From the NCBI GenBank assembly GCA_031549115.1, contig JAVBQJ010000079.1, positions 1-21,355 of the forward strand: a DNA stretch of 21,355 nucleotides, written 5' to 3'. Under the pieces are notes generated by a model. That model had not been told where the DNA came from and made no database searches. It saw only the letters and a list, made by a program, of their open reading frames with translations. The stretch is from JAVBQJ01 sp031549115 (GTDB lineage Bacteria > Verrucomicrobiota > Lentisphaeria > Victivallales > Victivallaceae). Below are positions 7,263 to 16,309 of this stretch, one piece after another. The position numbers and the translations under genes were made by a program. How positions within the stretch are numbered: position 1 is the stretch's first letter; the number at the start of each line of letters is the position of its first letter.

Positions 7263-10200
7263 TCATGCCCTCCGGCGCAGCCGGAAGCTGCGGATTTCAA
7301 ACGGCCGCATCGCCAGCGCGAAATTGTTGTCCACCGCTAGCGGGGCTCCGGCCTCCTGCCACTCCAAAAGATCGCAATCGTGCAGCGTAAACGCCGGATC
7401 GACCCGCAGTGTACCTTCGGAGTATTTTCCGGCGCATTCGACCACGCGGACGATGGTATCGGCGGACTTTTCCGCCTTTTTGATCACTTCGATACGAATG
7501 CCGGCGGCATCGATTCGGCACGGCGCCTGCCACGGTTCCCGCAAGGCTCCGGCCACCGCCAGCGGCGCCCGGTTGAAGATCGCCGCCGCGTCGATCACAG
7601 CGGTCAACGGCTCTTCGGCCGCGTGCGGCAGGAACGCGTAACGGTATTCGTGGATGCCGCGGTCGGCGGTCCAGTCCGGGTATTTCGGCGACTTCAGCAG
7701 CGCCAGGTCGATCCGTTCCGGCGCGAGCGCGACGCCGTATTTGCAGTCGTTGAGTACGGCGAAGCCCTGTGCTTCGTCGGTGAGGTCGACGTAACGGTGA
7801 ATCGGGACTTCGAATTTGGCCAGCTCCCAGCTGGTGTTCTTGTGCGTCACCCGCCTGACGTAACCGTATTGAATGTCGCAGACGGCGTCTTTGGCGCGGA
7901 CATCGGCTTCGAATGCGACCCGCAGCATCCGGCGGTCTTCCTGCCAGTCGACCCGCTGCGCGATGGTCAATTGCTTCGATCCGGGTTCCAGTGCCGCCGT
8001 CATCGCGATTTCGGAGTTGCCGATGGTGAGCGCGAAGGTCAGCTCCATGCCGGTCGCTCCGTGGTGTCCGGCGGCCGACGCCGCCGCAACCGCGTGTTCG
8101 AGCGCGCCCTCCGGGTAGTAGATGTCGTGGTCCCAGGCTTCGTGAAGATTGGGGCGGTCGACGTACAGGGTCATCACGTTGCCGCGCTGACCGGAGCGCA
8201 GCAGCTCGCGCCGCCGCTCCTTGTCGAAGATCCGGGTGATTTCGCCGTTGGCGGCGAATTCGTAACGGATGCGCTCGTTTTCCAGTACCGGCGCATCGGT
8301 CGCCGTCACGGCGGCGGCATTTCCGGCCCGGTGCAGCACCAGCGCCGACAACGCCGGAATTTCGACCAGCGCTTCGAGCGTGCCGCCATGGCGGCTCTGC
8401 GCCGCCACGGCACCGGCGCCGGAGGCGGTGCAGCCATCCCAGCCGTCGCAACGGACGATGCCGCGCCACGGTATCGACAGGGTATTGAACAGGCTTCTGG
8501 CGTTATCGGTATTTGTGACCGGCACCGCTTGCCGCTGCAGACGATCGCAGTTGGCGCGGATTTCGTCGTATTCCTTCAGGGTATCGACGTAGACTTCGGT
8601 GATGGAGCTGCCCGGCAGGATATCGTGGAATTGGTTCAACAGCAACTTCTTCCAGTTCCAGTCCATAATTTCGGCGGCTTCCGGCGACTCCGGCAGCGCC
8701 GACAGCAGCACTTCGATGGCGGTGAGGCGCTGTTCGAGTTCGCGGTTGCCCTTTTTGACCCGTCCCTGGGTGGTGAAGGTGCCGCGGTGCAATTCCAAAT
8801 AGAGCTCGCCGACCCAGCGCGCCAGCTTCGGCTCCAGCTGCTTCATCCGGTCGAAGGCCTCCTGCGCCTTGCCGAAGCGCACCTTCGGCGCGCCTTCGAG
8901 ATTCCGCATCCGCAGTGCGCGCTCGATGTATTCGGCCTTGGGGCCGCCGCCGCCGTCGCCGATGCCGTACAGCGATACGAATTCATCGGAAACGGCGTTT
9001 TCGCTGTAGCGGTTCTGCGCCGGCACCAATTGGTTCGGATTCATCTCGGCGATGTAGGTGTCCTCGGGCGGGAAGTGGGTCAGAATGCTGCTGCCGTCGA
9101 TGCCCTCCCACAGAAAGGTGTTGTACGGGAAGCGGTTGATCTGGCTCCACGAAATTTTCTGGGTCAGGAAGAAGTCGCACCCGGCCTGGCGGCAGATCTG
9201 TGGCATTGCCGCTGAATAGCCGAACACATCCGGAATCCAGACGTTGCGGACCTCTTCGCCGAACTCGTCGCGGAAGAAATTCTTGCCGTGGAGGAATTGC
9301 CGCACCATCGATTCGCCGGAGATCAGGTTGCAGTCGGCCTCCACCCACATGCCGCCCTGCAGCTCCCAGCTGCCGTCGCGAACCGCTTTTTTGACTTTTT
9401 CATACAGCTCCGGGTAATGCTGCTTGGCAAACGCGTAGTGCTGCGCCTGCGATGCGCCGAACACATATCCCGGGTAATGTTCGATGTTATACAATTGGTT
9501 GGCGAAGGTCCGGGCGCATTTGCGCACGCTTTCGCGAACCCGCCACAGCCAGCCGGTATCGATGTGCGCGTGGCCGACCGCGGTCACCGTCAACGCGCTC
9601 GCCATCGCCGGCGGCATCGCTTTCTGCAATGCGGCGCGCGCCTTTCCGGCATTGGCCGGGTTGTCGGCGAAAGCATCGATCGCGTCGGTCATCGCCGCCA
9701 GAATCCGGTGTTTGCGGTAATCGCCGTCGGCGATGGTTTCGCACAAACCGAGCAGGACTTCGAAGTCGAGCCGGAGGTGCCACACCGCCGAACGGAAAAT
9801 CCCCGCCCGGGCGCGCCGGATCACCGGCGAAATGGTGCCGTGCGGGTGCTCCTCGTCCAGCTCCGGCGACATATTCATGTACATCCCGAACAATTGATTC
9901 GCCGCCCCTTCGATCCACAGATCGATGGTTTCGCCGCCCCTGGCCGCTTTCGCGAACGGGAAGAACTCCTTCTTGTACTGAACGTCGAAAATCGAACTCA
10001 CGCTCAACCCGTAATACGGGACGCCGCCGTCGTCGTAAATCAACGCCTCCGAGCCGAAGTCGAACCACAGCACCACCTCTTCGCCGCGCCACGCCTCCGG
10101 GATTTGGCCGGTGACCTGAAACCAGGCGCTGTCCCACGGCTTGCCCCAGACTTCGCCTTCGCGTATCGGCACATACGTGCCGGCCAGCCGTTCCCGGTAC

Positions 10201-10331
10201 GGTACGATTTCACCGCCCGAATTGCAGCACCGTATTTCCAGCGCTTCGGTGGCGGCAAACAACAGACCGGCGGTGCGTTCGAAAAAGAACTTCGCCCGGT
10301 CATAGTAAATTTGAAAAATCTTCTCGTTCAT
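7263..10331 (-). CDS. GH38 alpha-mannosidase
   Basis: A 1022-residue retaining, zinc-dependent alpha-mannosidase releasing mannose from alpha-mannosides. Catalytic-domain landmarks are visible in order: GHAHIDTGWLW (253-263, with His/Asp zinc ligands H256 and D258), GGMWVEAD (about 326-333), NVWIPDVFGYS with the expected nucleophile D368, and NQFHDILPGSS with the third zinc-ligand region at H569-D570. Length and the N-terminal beta-rich extension (about 1-240) fit the large bacterial GH38 enzymes. No signal peptide is present, so it should act in the cytoplasm on imported oligosaccharides. Upstream lies a 336-nt spacer made mostly of the hairpin-rich repeat; downstream the 1044-residue gene follows after 3 nt. 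The start ATG has only a weak, rather distant GGAAG. Confidence 0.95.
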   Translation of the reverse strand: MNEKIFQIYYDRAKFFFERTAGLLFAATEALEIRCCNSGGEIVPYRERLAGTYVPIREGEVWGKPWDSAWFQVTGQIPEAWRGEEVVLWFDFGSEALIYDDGGVPYYGLSVSSIFDVQYKKEFFPFAKAARGGETIDLWIEGAANQLFGMYMNMSPELDEEHPHGTISPVIRRARAGIFRSAVWHLRLDFEVLLGLCETIADGDYRKHRILAAMTDAIDAFADNPANAGKARAALQKAMPPAMASALTVTAVGHAHIDTGWLWRVRESVRKCARTFANQLYNIEHYPGYVFGASQAQHYAFAKQHYPELYEKVKKAVRDGSWELQGGMWVEADCNLISGESMVRQFLHGKNFFRDEFGEEVRNVWIPDVFGYSAAMPQICRQAGCDFFLTQKISWSQINRFPYNTFLWEGIDGSSILTHFPPEDTYIAEMNPNQLVPAQNRYSENAVSDEFVSLYGIGDGGGGPKAEYIERALRMRNLEGAPKVRFGKAQEAFDRMKQLEPKLARWVGELYLELHRGTFTTQGRVKKGNRELEQRLTAIEVLLSALPESPEAAEIMDWNWKKLLLNQFHDILPGSSITEVYVDTLKEYDEIRANCDRLQRQAVPVTNTDNARSLFNTLSIPWRGIVRCDGWDGCTASGAGAVAAQSRHGGTLEALVEIPALSALVLHRAGNAAAVTATDAPVLENERIRYEFAANGEITRIFDKERRRELLRSGQRGNVMTLYVDRPNLHEAWDHDIYYPEGALEHAVAAASAAGHHGATGMELTFALTIGNSEIAMTAALEPGSKQLTIAQRVDWQEDRRMLRVAFEADVRAKDAVCDIQYGYVRRVTHKNTSWELAKFEVPIHRYVDLTDEAQGFAVLNDCKYGVALAPERIDLALLKSPKYPDWTADRGIHEYRYAFLPHAAEEPLTAVIDAAAIFNRAPLAVAGALREPWQAPCRIDAAGIRIEVIKKAEKSADTIVRVVECAGKYSEGTLRVDPAFTLHDCDLLEWQEAGAPLAVDNNFALAMRPFEIRSFRLRRRA

Positions 10332-10352
10332 GAAAAAAACACTCTTCCGTTT

Positions 10353-10670
10353 TCTGTGTCTCGGTGGCCTGTGTCGTGCCTCGTCCGCTCTATGTGGAGA
10401 TTGGACTGTCGCTCACGCTTCCTGTCCAATCTCCACCATCGCTACCTCGGGTGGCTTCCGCTCACCTCTCGGTTCGCTTACTTTACTTTCGCCCCTTTCG
10501 AGGCGGCTACGCCGCCTGGGGCGACCAGCGCTGTTCGCGCGCTGGACTGCGCCTCCGTATGACGGAGTGCAGAACCGCCGCTTCGCTCGCTACGTCCTGC
10601 GGACTTGCTCTTCCCCCTCGGGGACAAGCCCCTCGGTTTCGGCTTCGCCATCGGCTCTATTTTATTTTTA
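10353..10670. repeat. Hairpin-rich intergenic repeat, copy 2
   Basis: This occupies the spacer between the GH95-like and GH38 genes and is homologous to copy 1 at 1597-1836. Stems: GTGGAGATTGGAC paired with GTCCAATCTCCAC (10394-10406, 10424-10436; 13 bp, 17-nt loop); GCCCC/GGGGC (10491-10495, 10518-10522) enclosing AGGCGGC/GCCGCCT (10501-10507, 10511-10517); CCAGCGC/GCGCTGG (10525-10531, 10539-10545); and CTCCG/CGGAG (10553-10557, 10563-10567). Against copy 1 it carries an extra segment at about 10583-10650 with further small hairpins. It abuts, and slightly overlaps, the stop of the GH95-like gene. Several paired positions differ from copy 1 on both sides of the stem while still pairing. Confidence 0.8.
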
Positions 10671-13130
10671 TTGTTCGCGCTTCAGGGTCCACTTCTGATT
10701 CCGGCGCAGCCGGACGCTCCAGGTGCCGTCTTTCAACTTCGCTTGCGGCAATGACGACGTCACCGCGGCCCGGCCGAACGGGTTCGCCAGTTGCACCGTG
10801 CCGCCGTCCGCCGCCGTCGCCTGTATCGTCACTTCGACGGTCACGCCGTTTTCCCGCCTGGCGCTGACCAGGAAGCCCCCCGCCGCCCGCAACTGCGAAA
10901 ACGACGCGTCACCCCACGACGCCGGCACATGCGGGAATACCCGGATCACCGTATCGTGCCCCTCCAGCAAGGTTTCCTGCAGCGGCGCCAGAATCCCGGT
11001 GGTTTCGGTATAAGCCCCCATGAAGCCGTACATCGGCAGCGCCATCGCCCGCAACAGACCGTTCGGCGTCCGCCACTTTTCCAGCATCCGGCGGATGTAT
11101 TTCCAGTCGCGCCCCGCCCGGTAACAGGCGTTGCGCAATTCGATCAGCCACACCGACGGCAGCTTCCCGGCGTACCACAGCCGGGTATAAAATTCCGGGT
11201 CCGCATACGCGGGCGGATTCGGATCGCCGTAGCTGCGGATGTTGCCGTCGAAGCCGAGAAACTCCGGCGGGAAAAAGTCGCCGCGCGGCCCCAGGATCTC
11301 CGCCCACGGCCGCCGTTCCCGGCTCTGCCGGTCGATCTCCGCCGCCACCTCGTCCCAGTTGTCGACCGCCGGGCGCGGCACACAGGCGCAGCGCTTCACT
11401 TCGGCCAGCCGGTCGATCCGGTCCCGGCACGCGGCCTGGAATTCCGGATCGGCATTGAGCTCTTTGGCAGCGTATTCGGCCGCCGCCAGCGCGAAGCGGA
11501 TATGCAGCAGGATCTGCGGCAGGTCGCGGTAGGCTTCCGGGTTGCCGGTGAAGCCGTCCTCGCCCTGGTTGGACGGGAACGCGTGATAAAAGCCGTCGTC
11601 TTCCAGCTTCAGGAAGTCGAGATAGAACTGGGCCAGCGACTTCAGCACCGGATAACCTTCGTTGCGCAGGAACTCCCGGTCTTGCGTGTACTGGTAACGC
11701 CAGAAATACTGGTGTCCGGCCCAGCCGGTCGCGTAGACCATCCGCCCCATCGGCGCGCATCCCAGAATATCGTCCTGCGCCTCGATCGGATAACCGGACA
11801 GTTGAATGAAGGTCCCGGCGCTGTTGTAATAACGCTCCGCGATCAGCCGCCCCAACTGCAGGACCGGCTTCATCGCGTCGAAATAGCTGTCGCCGACCTC
11901 GATCTGGTTGGCGGCGTAGTCGCCGTAAAACGGCTGCTGGAAATTGTAGTTCATGTGAAAGTCGCCGTGCCACAGATTGTAGTCGCCGACCGTCGACGGG
12001 AATGCCAGCCCCGGCGGCAGCTTGCCGCGCTTGTAAGCGATGCGGCGGGCATGGAGATTGGCGTACCACAGCTCCTCGACCAGCGGTTCGCCCGGAATCG
12101 AGATCGCGGAACGGCGCCAGAATTCGCGCGCCGCCTGCCGGTTGGCCTGGCGTTCCTGCTCCGGATCGCAGGCCAATGCTTGTTTCAACTCCTGCTGCAG
12201 CACGCTCCGCTCCGGGGAGGAGGCCACGGCGACGACGAAGCGCCCCCGGCTCTGCAATGTGTCTTCGGGCCGGTAGGCGATCGCCGCCAGGTGGCGCGAG
12301 GCCGCAAACGGTTCCGCACCGCAGCCGTCACCCCGTGCGGCCAGGCCGCAACGGAAGCCGCTGGGATAGGTCGGGTCGGCGGGCAGGCACTGTTCGATGT
12401 ACCATTGTTTTTCCCCCAGCGCCTCGACCGCCGGCGGCTCCATCGGAGTGCCGCCGAGGTGCAGGAAGGCCGGGAAGATCGGCTTGCCGCGCAAGTCGTA
12501 TTCCAGCCCGTAGGGCTCCGGCGCCCGGTCGGCGTGACGCGACAGCGTGGCGTAAATCGCCGCGACGTAATTTTCGCCCATGCGCTGATCCATGCCGTAG
12601 CCGGTCAGGCGGTAATCCACCGTCAGCGCGTTGGTTTCCGGCGCCATCCAGGCGGTGAGCGCGAGTTTGACGCCGCCCGCCCAGCTGCATTCGACCTCCA
12701 ATTCGGCGGTTTCGATATGCAGCGTCTGCCGGATCCGGAAGTCATTCATCCCGATCGGATAATGCAGCGCGAACTCGCCGACCGGCTTCGGCGTCGGATA
12801 GCCCCGTTTCGCATTCGACGGCGGCACGCCCTGGCAGATTTCCTTCATCCGCTCCGGATTATCGGTGCCGTTCCGCGCTTCGACCGGGCCGCCGTAGGGG
12901 CCGCAGCACCAGCGTTCGTCGCGAATGCCCCGGGTCATTTCATCGATGTGCGCCGGCTTGGGGTCGATTTCATAATCGACGCGCCGGTCCCAGACGTCGC
13001 CTTTGCCGAAGCGCCAGATCAACCGTCCGGGCTGCTGATAAAAGCTGCACGAAATATCGCCGTTGCCCAACAGCAGCCCGTCGTCGACCACGTCGACCGG
13101 GTGCTGAATTTCAATCGTATGGTTTTTCAT
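10668..13130 (-). CDS. GH95-like glycosidase (alpha-L-fucosidase/galactosidase superfamily)
   Basis: An 820-residue protein with the layout of GH95: an N-terminal beta-sandwich opening with LLLGNGDISCSFY (19-31; compare the LPLGNGRLGA motif), an (alpha/alpha)6 barrel, and a C-terminal beta domain containing RVFPHVPASWGDASFSQLRAAGGF (about 730-753), which matches the conserved GH95 end. N394 and N396 in HMNYNFQQ align with the paired Asn of TTNINxEMNYW. E524 in PSNQGED sits where the general acid of PSxSPEN is expected. The usual DGNFGATAG segment with the catalytic Asp is not obvious; the aligned stretch reads GAYTETTGIL, so activity or specificity may differ. No signal peptide. It starts 24 nt after the DUF6259-like gene, with AGG about 8 nt upstream of ATG. 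It could instead belong to a related, unnumbered branch of the clan. Confidence 0.82.
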   Translation of the reverse strand: MKNHTIEIQHPVDVVDDGLLLGNGDISCSFYQQPGRLIWRFGKGDVWDRRVDYEIDPKPAHIDEMTRGIRDERWCCGPYGGPVEARNGTDNPERMKEICQGVPPSNAKRGYPTPKPVGEFALHYPIGMNDFRIRQTLHIETAELEVECSWAGGVKLALTAWMAPETNALTVDYRLTGYGMDQRMGENYVAAIYATLSRHADRAPEPYGLEYDLRGKPIFPAFLHLGGTPMEPPAVEALGEKQWYIEQCLPADPTYPSGFRCGLAARGDGCGAEPFAASRHLAAIAYRPEDTLQSRGRFVVAVASSPERSVLQQELKQALACDPEQERQANRQAAREFWRRSAISIPGEPLVEELWYANLHARRIAYKRGKLPPGLAFPSTVGDYNLWHGDFHMNYNFQQPFYGDYAANQIEVGDSYFDAMKPVLQLGRLIAERYYNSAGTFIQLSGYPIEAQDDILGCAPMGRMVYATGWAGHQYFWRYQYTQDREFLRNEGYPVLKSLAQFYLDFLKLEDDGFYHAFPSNQGEDGFTGNPEAYRDLPQILLHIRFALAAAEYAAKELNADPEFQAACRDRIDRLAEVKRCACVPRPAVDNWDEVAAEIDRQSRERRPWAEILGPRGDFFPPEFLGFDGNIRSYGDPNPPAYADPEFYTRLWYAGKLPSVWLIELRNACYRAGRDWKYIRRMLEKWRTPNGLLRAMALPMYGFMGAYTETTGILAPLQETLLEGHDTVIRVFPHVPASWGDASFSQLRAAGGFLVSARRENGVTVEVTIQATAADGGTVQLANPFGRAAVTSSLPQAKLKDGTWSVRLRRNQKWTLKREQ

Positions 13131-13154
13131 AGCCGGGGCCTTTCCTGCTCCATA

Positions 13155-16151
13155 TTACAACGGCAATACGATCTGATCCACCAGATCGGTGCCGCGTTTC
13201 AATTTCACGATCATGCGCTCGCCCGAAATCGCGGATTTGGCGATGGAAGCGCTGCCGTCCTTGACCGTCAGAATCTGTTCGGTTTCCCGGCTGTCGCGCG
13301 CGCCGGTCTGGACGCTGAGCTCCATCTCCGGCGTATAGCCTGCGCCGAGCCGGAACACCATGTTGCCGGACTCCTCCACCGCCTCGATCACCGGATCGAA
13401 CGCCGCCACCAGCGCCACCTCATCCTGCGGCAGCTGCATCTGCAGCATGCCGTCAATCACCTCCGGCATGGTGTCGTGCAGCAGCTCGACGTAGCGTTTG
13501 CCGTCGGCGGGTACGGCGAATGCCGCGCCTTGGTATGCCGCGCCGGTCTTGTTGTAGAGCGTCCACGCCGTGAGCTCTTCGCCGGGGAAGCGGTTGACAT
13601 ACAGACGCTCCGCGCCGCCGGCAACAAAGGGCTCCGGCCGTTCGCAGTTCAGCGCCCGCGATGCTTCGCGCAAGGTATTGGTCAAATCGGCGTAACGCGT
13701 ATTCTGTTCATCAGTCAGGTCGCCGCGGCCGCCGCCGACGCCGTTGAAGAAGATGCGCCGGGAATCGACTTCGAAGGTGGTGTCGCTCATCCCCCATTCG
13801 AAATACTTGACCTGCGGCAGCACGAAACGGACGAAATCCAGATCGTAGTTATTGAAGGCCGCCGCATGCGGATTGGCGAAGGTCTGAATCCAGCACGCGT
13901 CCAGGTATTGCCCGAAGAACTCCGAGCCCATGAATTCGGTGAAAAAGTACGCCTCCGGCTTCGCCCCTTTGATCGCGTCACGCACCCCGGTCAGCAACCG
14001 GATCTGGTCGTCGATCAGGTTCGGCGCATGCGGATGCCCCGGATTGGCGCACAGCAGCACTTCGGCCGAGGTGTCCAGATACAACCCGGCCACCGGCAGA
14101 TCGTGCGCCAGACGCACATACTTCGAGATCAAAAGATCCTGCCACGCATGGGCATGGGTGCACGGATTGAACGAACCCCAGTCATTGGCGCGCGCTTCCG
14201 GCGTCGGATAGTAGGCCAGCTCTTCGCGCTGCCCCACTTCACTGTCGTTGCCGGCCTGGCGGCTGCACAAATACAAACTCACCTTGGCGCCCAGAGCTTC
14301 CGCCTCCCGAATGCCTTTGATCATCCCGTCGCGGCTGCCGAACACTTCGGCGTATTCATAGTCGCCTTCGCCGGAGGCGATCTCGCCGGGGTTGTGCTCC
14401 TGCCACCACATCGCCAGCTGCAATTGGTGGTCGCGTCCGTCGGGGTTGATTTTCGAAGCCAGATCGATTTTGCCCGGCGTCTGTCCGAAGCCGGTTTCAA
14501 AGCCGCGGTTGCCGACCTTGCGGTGCACTGCGACGATGTTGTAGTCGTCGCGGATGCTTTCCGGCATCGGCGTATGGCGGAACCAGGTCGAAACCCAATC
14601 GCGGTAATCCAGCAACGGCGTCAGCACGTCGCCCGGGTGCACCGACAGCACCGCCGGGGGCGTTTCGCGCACCGCACCCTTCGCCAGCGTCTGCGGCAGG
14701 AAGACATTGGCCATCGCCGAACCGGCGCCGGAGGCGTCGAACGGCGTCGCCATCGGCGTCATCGGCAGGAAGTTGATGTTGTAGTTGACGCCGATCTTGC
14801 CGTTCTTTTTGGTCTTGCGCACGACGATGCCTTTGACCTCGCCGGCGGTGTCGCGGCCGCTCAGGGCCAGGCCGACGCCGTGTTCGGGGCTGAAAATATC
14901 GCTCATCTGGATCCAGCAGCGGTTGCCGTAGGCCATGCCCAGCTCGTAGCTCTTTTTGCCGACCCAGCCGGTGATCATCGGCCAGAAGTAGTAGTTTTCT
15001 TCGAAATCGGGGCCGATCGAAATGTTTTCGACCAGCGGCGCGGTCAGTTGGATCGGCCGGTCGGAGCCGCGGTTGGTCAGGGCGTAATCCAGGCCGATGT
15101 CGCGCCCGGAGGTGCATTCCACCTTGACCAGCATCTCCAGCGCTCGTTCGGCGTCGACCAGTTGGAAGGTCAGCGCCACGCCGTCGGCCAGCTCGGTTTC
15201 TTCGACATCGGCGACCCGGAATTGATCCGGCGCGACCGTGCCGCCGTCGACGGCGACGGAAAAGAGCGGCGATCCGGCGGCGGTCAGGCAATCGACGTCG
15301 CCGTATTTGTTGACCAGCTTCGCCAGCCGCAACCCGGAGGCGGTCGAGAACTCCGCCCGGTAGAAGCTGTTTTCGACCGTTACGGTTTCGCCGGTGCGCT
15401 GCCACTGTACCGCGGCGGCGTGTTCGATCTGATTTTTGTGCGCTTTGATCGTCGGCGGCAGGCCGAGCTGCTGCTGGGTGGCGTCGAAGTTTTCGGTGCA
15501 CCTGGCCAGAATCCGGTTGATGTAATCGGCGCTCGGGAGTTGGTCGGAAATCCGGATTTCATCCAACGCCGCCTCGATGCCGCCGATAAAGGCGCCTTCG
15601 TTATAGGCTCCGGCGAAGTAGACCGGCTGATCGGATACCTGCATCGGCCCCGCCATGGTCGCGGAGGCCTGCAGCTTGCCGTCGACGTAGAGTTTGACGT
15701 CGGCGCGGTCGATCACCGCGAGGACGTGCTGCCAGAAGCCGGTCTTCAGGCACGGCTCGGTATTCAGCGACAGATATTCGCCGGCATTCCAGATTCCGAG
15801 ATTGACCCGTGACGGATCCCACGGCACGATCAGCAGCGAAAAAGCGCCGTCCTGGCGCAGGATGAAACCGTTGACGTCATCCTCGTCGCGCAATACCCAG
15901 CATTCGACGGCGAGCACGCCGTTTTTTTCGGCTTCCCGCAGCGCCGGGGAGGCCGGAATTTCGCCATAGGCTTCCTCCTGGAAAAACATCGCCGCGCCAT
16001 TGCCCGGCTTGCCGGCTCCCGTCGCCGCGGAGCCGGTGATCTGCAGGGGCTCGGCCTGCTCGAAAGAAAAGTTCACTATATCCTGCGCCATGGCTCCGGC
16101 GCCGCAGCCGAGCAGCGCTGCCATACAAATTTTTTTCCATTGGGATCGCAT
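13155..16151 (-). CDS. Secreted LamG plus DUF6259-like putative glycosidase
   Basis: A 998-residue exported protein and the first gene of the locus transcript. Residues 1-22 form a signal peptide ending AMA before Q23. An LLGC at 13-16 could alternatively be a weak lipobox. About 25-215 resembles a LamG/concanavalin-like sugar-binding module (FWQHVLAVIDRADVKLYVDGKLQ, then AALDEIRISD). About 255-500 is a beta-sandwich of the galactose-mutarotase type, and 510-830 a TIM barrel. D693 in AGLYLDTSAE and E739 in FFTEFMGSE are placed like catalytic acids of GH27/GH31/GH36-type barrels; this is an inference. The last 150 residues are beta-rich. The overall layout fits what I know as DUF6259, whose activity I cannot name. 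A strong promoter with flanking palindromes lies 88-116 nt upstream. Confidence 0.8.
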   Translation of the reverse strand: MRSQWKKICMAALLGCGAGAMAQDIVNFSFEQAEPLQITGSAATGAGKPGNGAAMFFQEEAYGEIPASPALREAEKNGVLAVECWVLRDEDDVNGFILRQDGAFSLLIVPWDPSRVNLGIWNAGEYLSLNTEPCLKTGFWQHVLAVIDRADVKLYVDGKLQASATMAGPMQVSDQPVYFAGAYNEGAFIGGIEAALDEIRISDQLPSADYINRILARCTENFDATQQQLGLPPTIKAHKNQIEHAAAVQWQRTGETVTVENSFYRAEFSTASGLRLAKLVNKYGDVDCLTAAGSPLFSVAVDGGTVAPDQFRVADVEETELADGVALTFQLVDAERALEMLVKVECTSGRDIGLDYALTNRGSDRPIQLTAPLVENISIGPDFEENYYFWPMITGWVGKKSYELGMAYGNRCWIQMSDIFSPEHGVGLALSGRDTAGEVKGIVVRKTKKNGKIGVNYNINFLPMTPMATPFDASGAGSAMANVFLPQTLAKGAVRETPPAVLSVHPGDVLTPLLDYRDWVSTWFRHTPMPESIRDDYNIVAVHRKVGNRGFETGFGQTPGKIDLASKINPDGRDHQLQLAMWWQEHNPGEIASGEGDYEYAEVFGSRDGMIKGIREAEALGAKVSLYLCSRQAGNDSEVGQREELAYYPTPEARANDWGSFNPCTHAHAWQDLLISKYVRLAHDLPVAGLYLDTSAEVLLCANPGHPHAPNLIDDQIRLLTGVRDAIKGAKPEAYFFTEFMGSEFFGQYLDACWIQTFANPHAAAFNNYDLDFVRFVLPQVKYFEWGMSDTTFEVDSRRIFFNGVGGGRGDLTDEQNTRYADLTNTLREASRALNCERPEPFVAGGAERLYVNRFPGEELTAWTLYNKTGAAYQGAAFAVPADGKRYVELLHDTMPEVIDGMLQMQLPQDEVALVAAFDPVIEAVEESGNMVFRLGAGYTPEMELSVQTGARDSRETEQILTVKDGSASIAKSAISGERMIVKLKRGTDLVDQIVLPL

Positions 16152-16206
16152 ATTTTATTCCATATCGTGAAATTTGGTCTTGCGCGATGTTCCCGCTTCG
16201 CCGCCC

Positions 16207-16230
16207 GAAATTGTCAACGTTATCAATTTC
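16207..16230. promoter_or_regulatory. LacI-type operator candidate at the DUF6259-like promoter
   Basis: A 24-bp near-palindrome centred on CpG between 16218 and 16219, with core TTGTCAACGTTATCAA (16211-16226). Ten of twelve half-site positions match. In the minus-strand direction it begins about two bases after the predicted transcription start, the classic place for a LacI-family repressor site. A similar site (14 of 16 core bases identical) sits in the same position at the pseudopilin promoter. The LacI-family protein encoded in the locus is the natural candidate to bind. Confidence 0.65.
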
Positions 16231-16238
16231 AGTACACT

Positions 16239-16267
16239 ATTATAGCGGGAAATACCGGAAAAGTCAA
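16239..16267 (-). promoter_or_regulatory. Sigma70-type promoter of the DUF6259-like gene and locus
   Basis: Read on the minus strand, TTGACT (16262-16267) is followed by 17 nt and TATAAT (16239-16244): five of six and six of six consensus matches with optimal spacing. The predicted start near 16232 gives a leader of about 80 nt to the ATG at 16151. It is the best promoter seen for the whole glycan locus. Confidence 0.8.
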
Positions 16268-16278
16268 CCGGTATTTCC
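16248..16278. promoter_or_regulatory. 11-bp inverted repeat bracketing the -35 box
   Basis: GGAAATACCGG (16248-16258) and its exact reverse complement CCGGTATTTCC (16268-16278) are separated by 9 nt that contain most of the -35 box. Centre-to-centre distance is 20 bp, about two helical turns, as for a dimeric regulator. It differs from the CpG-centred site downstream, suggesting a second regulator. Confidence 0.55.
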
Positions 16279-16279
16279 G

Positions 16280-16308
16280 AAAAAACGGGATTTTCAGCAA
16301 AAAACGGG
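16280..16308. repeat. Two phased A-tract direct repeats upstream of the promoter
   Basis: AAAAAACGGG occurs at 16280-16289 and again at 16299-16308, a 19-nt period of nearly two helical turns. They lie just upstream of the -35 box of the minus-strand promoter and downstream of the pseudopilin stop codon. They could act as an UP-like or curved element, or as activator sites. Confidence 0.5.
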
Positions 16309-16309
16309 G

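Noticed and set aside
10791..15812. A plus-strand open frame of 1673 codons across the GH95-like and DUF6259-like genes
   Set aside because: It is antisense to two well-supported genes, rich in Arg, Gly, His and Gln with no domain, and explained by high-GC codon bias removing stops on the opposite strand.
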